This document shows, in pieces, positions 1 to 4,899 of a DNA stretch of 5,155 nt; positions within the stretch are counted from its first letter, which is position 1; every line of letters starts with the position of its first letter. The stretch is from positions 1-5,155 of the forward strand of contig JAITDM010000195.1 of NCBI GenBank assembly GCA_031282535.1. The letters are read 5' to 3'. Below the pieces are notes generated by a model. That model did no database searches, was not told the DNA's origin, and worked only from the letters and a program-made list of their open reading frames with translations. This stretch comes from Oscillospiraceae bacterium (GTDB taxonomy: Bacteria; Bacillota; Clostridia; Oscillospirales; UBA929). The position numbers and the translations under genes are program-made.

Positions 1-616
1 CCGGCCCGGGGCGCTGTTGGTGGCCGCCGCGAAGACGGCGGACGCCGGGGCCGTGCGGGCCGCGATCGCGGCCGGGGTGGACGCCGTGGGCGAAAACCGC
101 GTGCAGGAGCTGCTCGCCAAGGACGCCGAGGGCGCCTACGCGGGCGCGCCGCTGCATTTCATCGGGCACTTGCAGCGCAACAAAGTGGCCAAGCTCGTCG
201 GGCGCGCGGCGCTGATCCAATCGGTGGACTCCCTCGCGCTGGCGGAGGCCGTCGACGCCCAGGCGGAGAAGGCGGAGTGCCGGCAGGCGGTTTTGCTGGA
301 GGTGAATGTCGGGGGAGAGGCGACAAAATCTGGTTGGATGCCGGAAGCGCTTTGGACAAGCCTCGAGAGCCTGTCTTCCTTGCGGCACATACAGATCCGG
401 GGCCTCATGTGCATCCCGCCGCCGCACGCGGCGACAGGGGGTACACAATATTTTGTGGTTATGAGACAACTATATGTTGACATTAAGAGAAAAAACATAG
501 ATAATATCGGTATGGACATTTTGTCTATGGGTATGAGCGACGATTTTGAGGAAGCTGTCCGCGCCGGCGCCACGATGGTGAGAGTGGGCTCCGCGTTGTT
601 CGGGCCGCGCACCTAA
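1..616 (+). CDS. yggS: YggS/YlmE family PLP-binding homeostasis protein, 5' end cut by window
   Basis: The frame is open from base 2 to the TAA at 614-616, and the true start lies upstream of the window. The visible part has the YggS/PROSC (COG0325) signatures in order: LLVAAAKT, with the PLP-linking lysine at codon 32-34; GENRVQE; HFIGHLQRNK; a VNVGGEATKSG strand; RGLMCIPPP; and the phosphate-binding end SMGMSDDFEEAV...GATMVRVG. The protein is a fold-type III single-domain barrel that binds pyridoxal 5'-phosphate and buffers PLP and amino-acid pools in the cytoplasm; no enzymatic reaction is established for the family. Homologues usually have about 220-235 residues, so roughly 25-30 are missing. 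The usual serine before the PLP lysine (AVSKT) is alanine here. Codon use changes sharply around bases 441-540 (AGA, ATA, CTA, AAT codons), where a promoter seems to be embedded, yet the protein aligns without insertion. Firmicutes name: ylmE. Confidence 0.96.
   Translation, partial: RPGALLVAAAKTADAGAVRAAIAAGVDAVGENRVQELLAKDAEGAYAGAPLHFIGHLQRNKVAKLVGRAALIQSVDSLALAEAVDAQAEKAECRQAVLLEVNVGGEATKSGWMPEALWTSLESLSSLRHIQIRGLMCIPPPHAATGGTQYFVVMRQLYVDIKRKNIDNIGMDILSMGMSDDFEEAVRAGATMVRVGSALFGPRT
421..444 (+). repeat. Possible fragment of the intergenic hairpin repeat inside yggS
   Basis: This short stretch resembles the right half of the 70-base repeat at 1193-1262. GCCGC at 421-425 matches 1239-1243, the loop is AC instead of GAA, and GCGGCGACAGGG at 428-439 is identical to 1247-1258. 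After two extra G bases, TAC at 442-444 matches 1259-1261. It encodes the variable HAATGG segment after the conserved IPPP of YggS and ends where the AT-rich island begins. The left half of the repeat is absent. In GC-rich DNA this could be chance, so it is only a candidate. Confidence 0.3.
477..505 (+). promoter_or_regulatory. Near-consensus sigma-A promoter embedded in the yggS coding sequence
   Basis: TTGACA at 477-482 matches the -35 consensus in 6 of 6 positions. GATAAT at 500-505 matches the -10 consensus TATAAT in 5 of 6. The spacer (483-499) is exactly 17 bases. An AT-rich stretch lies just upstream (about 441-476), as expected of an UP-like element. Transcription would start near base 512 on the + strand, inside yggS. 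It would give a leader of about 250 bases before sepF that includes the first copy of the hairpin repeat. The hexamers overlap the codons for V-D-I and D-N, so the promoter is written largely through synonymous choices (GTT, ATT, GAT, AAT) that are unusual for this GC-rich gene. No comparable promoter was found in the gaps before sepF, divIVA or ileS. Activity is inferred from sequence only. Confidence 0.7.
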
Positions 617-686
617 CGTGGGTTGCACCTGCAACTCACGACCCAAATTCTTGTTTCTTGTTGCCGCTTCGCGGCAACAAGGTACT
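617..686 (+). repeat. 70-base intergenic double-hairpin repeat, copy 1
   Basis: The copy starts at the first base after the yggS stop codon. Hairpin A pairs 617-627 with 630-640 (11 pairs including one G.U, apical CC). Hairpin B pairs 657-667 with 671-681 (11 perfect pairs, loop TTC at 668-670). The unit ends in GGTACT at 681-686, after which similarity to copy 2 stops. It is 58/70 identical to 1193-1262 with no gap. No T-run follows either hairpin, so it is not a typical intrinsic terminator on either strand. It would lie in the mRNA leader of sepF. REP/BIME-like or MITE-like origin is possible but not shown. Confidence 0.88.
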
Positions 687-751
687 GAGGGTTCGGCGGG
701 GCTTCCCAGTCCGTGGGGGCGTCCCGGCGCTCACATCATATCTTTTCTTAC

Positions 752-760
752 GGAGGAGGA
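752..760 (+). promoter_or_regulatory. Strong ribosome binding site of sepF
   Basis: GGAGGAGGA lies five bases before the ATG at 766. It fixes the sepF start, since the frame is open further upstream to a TTG at 658 that lies inside the repeat. Confidence 0.92.
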
Positions 761-765
761 AAATT

Positions 766-1191
766 ATGGGCTTGCTGGATGAACTCAAGCGCCTGGCGCA
801 TCCGTATTCGGAGGAAGAAGAGGACTTTGACGACTTCATTCCCAACAGGAGCGGGCATACGACCCCGGCGTCCGAGTCCGAGCACCGGAGCAAAGTGGTC
901 ACCATCCCCACGACGACGCAGCTGCAGGTGGTGCTCGTGAAGCCGGAGCGCTTCGACAACGCGCCCGAGATCGCCGACCACCTGCGCGAGAAGCGCACGG
1001 TGGTGCTGAATCTGGAGTCGGCCAACAAAGAGATCGCCCGCCGTCTGGTGGACTTTCTCTCCGGCGTCGCCTACGCGCAGGACGGCAAGATCAAGCGGGT
1101 GGCGAACAGCACGTACATCATCACGCCGTACAACGTGGACATCATGGGGGACCTGATCGACGAGTTAGAAAACAACGGGTTGTATTTCTAA
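766..1191 (+). CDS. sepF: SepF, FtsZ membrane anchor and division protein
   Basis: This 141-residue protein belongs to the SepF/YlmF family (DUF552). SepF binds the C-terminal tail of FtsZ, polymerises into rings or arcs and tethers the Z-ring to the membrane. The first 14 residues (MGLLDELKRLAHPY) look like the short amphipathic membrane-targeting helix. An acidic linker follows (EEEEDFDDF, about 16-24) and then a polar linker to about residue 45. The globular domain covers about 46-141 and ends in the characteristic KRVANSTYIITPYNVDI strand-turn region (about 110-126), with the usual short acidic C-terminus. Length is in the normal range (about 130-160). The ATG at 766 is chosen because of the strong Shine-Dalgarno five bases upstream and because the membrane helix starts there. 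Copies of one 70-base repeat flank the gene on both sides, and transcription probably starts inside yggS. Confidence 0.97.
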   Translation: MGLLDELKRLAHPYSEEEEDFDDFIPNRSGHTTPASESEHRSKVVTIPTTTQLQVVLVKPERFDNAPEIADHLREKRTVVLNLESANKEIARRLVDFLSGVAYAQDGKIKRVANSTYIITPYNVDIMGDLIDELENNGLYF

Positions 1192-1192
1192 A

Positions 1193-1262
1193 CGCGGGTT
1201 GCACCTGCAACCCACAACCAAAATCCTTGCTTTTTGTTGCCGCGAAGCGGCGACAGGGTACT
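1193..1262 (+). repeat. 70-base intergenic double-hairpin repeat, copy 2
   Basis: The copy begins one base after the sepF stop. Hairpin A keeps eight perfect inner pairs (1196-1203 with 1206-1213), while its outer part has two mismatches compared with copy 1. Hairpin B pairs 1233-1243 with 1247-1257, with three U.G wobbles on the + strand and loop GAA (1244-1246), the reverse complement of the TTC loop in copy 1. It ends in GGGTACT at 1256-1262. The T-run lies before hairpin B rather than after it, so terminator function is unlikely. It sits between sepF and divIVA in the presumed shared transcript and could affect mRNA processing or stability; that is inference. Confidence 0.88.
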
Positions 1263-1279
1263 AAAACGCAATGAGTGCC

Positions 1280-1362
1280 GGCGCACGAGAGAGATCGCGG
1301 CGACACACCCGCATGCGGCATCCCGTCACAGTGCGGGGATCGTATGCGGGTATGTGTGCGCC
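1280..1362 (+). other. Long GC-rich imperfect hairpin in the divIVA leader
   Basis: Three nested stems are visible: GGCGCAC at 1280-1286 with 1356-1362 (seven pairs), 1303-1314 with 1344-1355 (12 positions, one C/A mismatch), and 1320-1324 with 1336-1340 (five pairs). A 16-base bulge (1287-1302) lies on the left side. The structure ends about 20 bases before the divIVA ribosome binding site. No T-run follows, and no T-box sequence (AGGGTGG-type) is present. It may be an mRNA structural element or a palindromic insertion; no known riboswitch class is recognised. Confidence 0.55.
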
Positions 1363-1381
1363 AGACACCCAACATGGTGAA

Positions 1382-1387
1382 AGGGGG
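1382..1387 (+). promoter_or_regulatory. Ribosome binding site of divIVA (GTG start)
   Basis: AGGGGG lies eight bases before the GTG at 1396. It supports the GTG start, after which the protein begins directly with the canonical DivIVA sequence LTPQEV. Confidence 0.75.
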
Positions 1388-1395
1388 CGGCGCGC

Positions 1396-2115
1396 GTGCT
1401 GACACCGCAGGAGGTTCAGGACAAAAAATTCGAAAAAGCCGTGTTCGGCGGGTACGACATGGCGGCGGTCGACGATTTTCTGGAGCAGGTCACGGAGGAC
1501 TATACGGCCCTGTACAAAGAGAACGCCGTGCTGAAGAGCAAGCTCAAGGTGCTGGTCAACACGGTCGAGGAGTACCGCAGCGTGGACGAGTCCATGCGCA
1601 AGACGCTGCTCTCGGCCCAGCGGATGGCGGAGGAGTCGGTGGCGGAGGCCCAGGCCCAGGCCGACGCGATTTTGCGGCAGGCCCGGCACGAGGCCGAGAC
1701 GCTGGCCCAGCGGCTGCGCGGGGAAAACGAAAACGAGATGCGGCGGCACCACATGCTGCACGAGCAGACCGTCCGTTTCGCCGCCCAGCTGGTCGAGATA
1801 TACCGGAAACAGATGGAGCTTGCGCAAGCGGTGCCCGCGATGATTTTCGAGGCGCCGCCGCCTGCACCGCCGCCTGTGGCGCCGCCTCCGCCCCCGGAGC
1901 CGGAGGCCGCGGCGCCCCCGCTCGGCCCGGGCACGCCGGCCGACGGGGCGGACCCGGTGGTGCAGGAGATCCTCTTTGCGCCCGGCGCCGTGCTGCCGGA
2001 GGAGAGCCCGGAGGAGGACACGGTGGTGCCCCGTCCGCGCTTTGAGTTCCCGAACATCCAGCACCAGTTCGGCCAGCAGTACGCCGGCCACGGGGACACG
2101 CGTGAACGTTCGTGA
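1396..2115 (+). CDS. divIVA: DivIVA-family polar/septal coiled-coil protein
   Basis: This 239-residue protein starts at GTG with the canonical DivIVA membrane-binding domain (MLTPQEVQDKKFEKAVFGGYD...VDDFLEQV, residues 1-32). A heptad-like coiled coil follows (about 33-145), rich in Glu, Ala, Gln and Arg. DivIVA binds curved membrane at septa and poles and recruits division or cell-wall partners that differ between lineages. Residues 153-181 form a low-complexity proline/alanine linker (PPPAPPP, APPPPPEPE), and the tail ends in an acidic stretch (EESPEEDT) and an aromatic/Gln-rich segment (PRFEFPNIQHQFGQQY, about 214-229). The B. subtilis protein is shorter (about 164 residues) and lacks such a linker; extended tails are common elsewhere in the family. 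The gene lies between the second repeat with its hairpin leader and ileS, with 27 bases to the ileS ATG, so co-transcription is likely. ylmG and ylmH, often found directly upstream, are absent. Confidence 0.95.
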   Translation: MLTPQEVQDKKFEKAVFGGYDMAAVDDFLEQVTEDYTALYKENAVLKSKLKVLVNTVEEYRSVDESMRKTLLSAQRMAEESVAEAQAQADAILRQARHEAETLAQRLRGENENEMRRHHMLHEQTVRFAAQLVEIYRKQMELAQAVPAMIFEAPPPAPPPVAPPPPPEPEAAAPPLGPGTPADGADPVVQEILFAPGAVLPEESPEEDTVVPRPRFEFPNIQHQFGQQYAGHGDTRERS

Positions 2116-2127
2116 TGTAAAATTTGT

Positions 2128-2133
2128 GGAGGA
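2128..2133 (+). promoter_or_regulatory. Ribosome binding site of ileS
   Basis: GGAGGA lies nine bases before the ATG at 2143. It favours that ATG over the in-frame TTG at 2137, which would leave only three bases of spacing. Confidence 0.88.
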
Positions 2134-2142
2134 GAGTTGTCC

Positions 2143-4899
2143 ATGCCGCGCGACTACAACGATACGATACGCCTGCCCAAGACGGAGTTCCCGATGCGGG
2201 CCTCCCTGGCGCAGCGGGAGCCGGCCATGCTGGCGAAGTGGCAGGCGGAGCGTCTGTACGAGACCCTGATGGAAAAGAACGACGGCCGTCCGCGCTATGT
2301 GCTGCACGACGGCCCGCCGTTTTCCAACAACGACATCCATGTCGGCACCGCCATGAACAAAATCCTGAAGGATTTTGTGCTGCGCTACAAAAACATGACC
2401 GGCTTTCAGGCCCACTATGTCCCCGGGTGGGACAACCACGGCCTACCGATCGAGAGTCAGATCTTAAAGAGCGGCGGGGTCAGCCGGAAGGACATCTCCG
2501 TCCCGGCGTTTCGGGACAAATGCCGCGATTTTGCGATGAAATACGTGGAGAGGCAGCGCGACCAGTTCGTGCGCCTGGGGATTTTGGGCGACTGGGACAA
2601 CCCCTATCTGACGATGGACCCGGCCTTTGAGGCCGTGGAGACGCGCGTCTTCGGGGCGATGTACGAAAAGGGCTACATCTACCGGGGGCTGAAACCCGTC
2701 TACTGGTGTCCGCACGACGAGACGGCGCTGGCCGAGGCCGAGATCGAATACCAGGACGACCCCTGCGACTCCATCTACGTGAAATTCCGCGTCGAGGACG
2801 ATAAAGGTCTCTTCGGGGCGTCGGACGGCGCGTCGCCCGTGTTCGTCGTCATCTGGACGACCACGACATGGACGCTGCCCGGCAATGTGGCGATCAGCCT
2901 GCACCCCCGCTTCGACTACGGGCTCTACCGCGTGGGCGGGGAGCGGTTTGTCGTGGCCGAGGCGCTGTTTGAAAACGTGGCCGCCGTCGCCGGGTGGACC
3001 GGCGCCGAGAAGCTGGCCGTCTTCAAGGGCGCCCAGCTCGAGCGCGTGACGACGCGCCACCCGTTCCTGGACCGGGAGAGCCTCGTGATCCTCGGCGAGC
3101 ATGTGACGGCGGAGAGCGGCACGGGGTGCGTCCACACCGCCCCGGGCCACGGCCTGGAGGACTACTTTGCCTGCAAGCCCTACGACCTGCCGATCCCGGT
3201 GCCGGTGGACGCGCGCGGATGCCTGACGGACGAAGCCGGGCCCTTTGCCGGGCTGTATTACGAAAAGGCAAACGCCGCCATTCTGGACGACCTGCGCAAG
3301 AGCGGCGCGCTGCTGGCCGTGGCGGCGCTCACACACACCTATCCGCACTGCTGGCGCTGCAAGCATCCGGTGGTCTACCGGGCGACGCAGCAGTGGTTTG
3401 CGTCCGTGGACGCGATGAAGGCGGATGTGCTGCGGACGGTGAAAGACATCGCCTGGGTGCCCGGCTGGGGCGCGGAACGCATGGAGACGATGGTGCGCGA
3501 GCGCGCCGACTGGTGCATCTCCCGCCAGCGCCACTGGGGGCTGCCCATCCCCGCCTTCTACTGCGCCGCCTGCGCCGCGCCGCACATCACGCCGGAGAGC
3601 ATCGACGCCGTGGCGGCGCTCTTTGCCCGCGAGGGCTCAAACGCATGGTACATCCGGCCGGCGTCCGAGATTCTGCCTGCCGGGACGGTCTGCGCGGCCT
3701 GCGGGCACACGGCGTTCGTCAAAGAGACCGACACGCTGGACGGTTGGTTCGACTCCGGCTCCAGCCACGCGGCGGTGCTGCGGACAAACCCCGCGCTCAC
3801 CTGGCCCGCCGACCTCTACCTGGAGGGCGGGGACCAATACCGCGGCTGGTTCCAATCGTCGCTGCTGACGGCCGTCGCCACGAGCGGGCAGGCCCCCTAC
3901 CGGACCGTGGTGACCCACGGCTGGACCGTGGACGGCGAGGGGCGGAAGATGTCCAAGTCGCTCGGCAACACGGTGACGCCGGCCGACATCGTCGGTCGCT
4001 ACGGCGCGGACCTGCTGCGTCTGTGGACGGCGTCCTCGGACTACCACAACGACATGCGCATCTCGGAGGCCCTGCTGCGGCAGCTCTCCGAGATCTATCT
4101 GAAGATCCGCAACACGGCCCGGTTCATGCTGGGCAACCTGCACGGCTTCGACCCGGACGCGATGATGTGCCCGATCGAGGCGCTCACGCCGCTCGACCGC
4201 TTCATCCTCTCCCGGCTGGCGCGCCTCGTGCGGCGGGTGCGCGAGGCGTACGACGGCTTCGAGTACCACCCGATCCTGCACGCCATGCACAACTTCTGTG
4301 TCAACGACCTCTCCGGCTTCTACCTTGACATCCTCAAGGACCGGCTGGACTGCGACGCCGAGGACGCGCCCGCGCGCCGCGCCGCGCAGTCGACGATGTA
4401 TATTTTGCTCGACACGCTGGTGCGCCTGCTGGCGCCGCTGCTGGCCTTCACCTCCGAGGAGATCTGGGCCGTCATGCCGCACCACGCGGCGGCGGACACG
4501 CGCAGCGTGCTGTGCAACCCGATGCCGGAGCCGCCGCCCTTTGCCGTGATGGACGACGCCGAAGCGGCGCGCTGGGAGCGGATTGTGGCCCTGCGGGACG
4601 AGGTGAACCTGGCGCTGGAGGGCGCCCGGGCCGACAAGCTGATCGGGAAACCGCTGGAGGCCCATGTCCTGCTCTCGTCGGAGGGGGAGGAGTACGCGTT
4701 TTGGCAGAGCGTGCGGGATCTTCTGCCCGCCGTCTGCATCGTGTCCGCCGTGTCGGTCTCGCAGGGGGCGCGGGCCATCCGCGTCGAGCGGGCGCCGGGG
4801 GAGAAATGTCCGCGCTGCTGGGGCTACTTCACCGAGGACGGCGGCCATGCGGACCACCCGGGGCTGTGTCCGCGCTGCACCAAGGTCGTGGCGGGATGA
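2143..4899 (+). CDS. ileS: Isoleucyl-tRNA synthetase, bacterial type with C-terminal zinc finger
   Basis: This 918-residue class Ia synthetase attaches isoleucine to tRNA-Ile in the cytoplasm and edits mischarged valine. The catalytic core shows HDGPPFSNNDIHVGT (the HIGH box reads HVGT, residues 66-69), PGWDNHGLPIE (W96 onward) and KMSKS at 602-606. The CP1 editing domain shows the threonine-rich WTTTTW (T239-T242) and VHTAPGHGLEDY (H331 to D340), which keeps the key editing aspartate. HCWRC is at 402-406. Two further CxxC pairs (C474/C477 and C517/C520) could bind zinc before WFDSGSS. The anticodon-binding domain spans roughly 690-830. The C-terminal finger has C889, C892, C909 and C912, typical of the mupirocin-sensitive bacterial type. 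Length is normal (E. coli 938). The ATG at 2143 is chosen by its ribosome binding site. No T-box leader precedes it. The stop overlaps the lspA start. Confidence 0.99.
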   Translation: MPRDYNDTIRLPKTEFPMRASLAQREPAMLAKWQAERLYETLMEKNDGRPRYVLHDGPPFSNNDIHVGTAMNKILKDFVLRYKNMTGFQAHYVPGWDNHGLPIESQILKSGGVSRKDISVPAFRDKCRDFAMKYVERQRDQFVRLGILGDWDNPYLTMDPAFEAVETRVFGAMYEKGYIYRGLKPVYWCPHDETALAEAEIEYQDDPCDSIYVKFRVEDDKGLFGASDGASPVFVVIWTTTTWTLPGNVAISLHPRFDYGLYRVGGERFVVAEALFENVAAVAGWTGAEKLAVFKGAQLERVTTRHPFLDRESLVILGEHVTAESGTGCVHTAPGHGLEDYFACKPYDLPIPVPVDARGCLTDEAGPFAGLYYEKANAAILDDLRKSGALLAVAALTHTYPHCWRCKHPVVYRATQQWFASVDAMKADVLRTVKDIAWVPGWGAERMETMVRERADWCISRQRHWGLPIPAFYCAACAAPHITPESIDAVAALFAREGSNAWYIRPASEILPAGTVCAACGHTAFVKETDTLDGWFDSGSSHAAVLRTNPALTWPADLYLEGGDQYRGWFQSSLLTAVATSGQAPYRTVVTHGWTVDGEGRKMSKSLGNTVTPADIVGRYGADLLRLWTASSDYHNDMRISEALLRQLSEIYLKIRNTARFMLGNLHGFDPDAMMCPIEALTPLDRFILSRLARLVRRVREAYDGFEYHPILHAMHNFCVNDLSGFYLDILKDRLDCDAEDAPARRAAQSTMYILLDTLVRLLAPLLAFTSEEIWAVMPHHAAADTRSVLCNPMPEPPPFAVMDDAEAARWERIVALRDEVNLALEGARADKLIGKPLEAHVLLSSEGEEYAFWQSVRDLLPAVCIVSAVSVSQGARAIRVERAPGEKCPRCWGYFTEDGGHADHPGLCPRCTKVVAG

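Noticed and set aside
617..686. Intrinsic terminator after yggS
   Set aside because: Hairpin B is strong, but the bases after it (GTACTGAGGG) contain no T-run, and there is none in the reverse direction either. The same applies to copy 2.
658..765. Upstream TTG start giving a longer SepF
   Set aside because: The extension is encoded by the repeat and leader, has no ribosome binding site, and would bury the N-terminal membrane helix.
1263..1395. T-box riboswitch for ileS or divIVA
   Set aside because: No AGGGTGG-type T-box sequence, specifier loop or terminator is present, and ileS has only a 27-base gap upstream.
1261..2439. Long - strand open frame of 392 codons opposite divIVA and the start of ileS
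   Set aside because: It is a GC-rich shadow frame: Arg/His/Leu-rich, no family signature, and it crosses two clear genes, a repeat and their ribosome binding sites.
2994..4328. + strand frame of 444 codons inside ileS in another phase
   Set aside because: Arg/Gly/Ala-rich out-of-frame reading of ileS; the ileS frame carries all motifs over this stretch.
4324..4329. TTGACA inside ileS as a second promoter for lspA
   Set aside because: No AT-rich -10 hexamer lies 15-19 bases downstream; the region there is GC-rich.
3637..4857. Long - strand open frame of 406 codons opposite ileS
   Set aside because: It lies entirely inside ileS, has shadow-like Arg/Val/His composition, and shows no recognisable domain or ribosome binding site.
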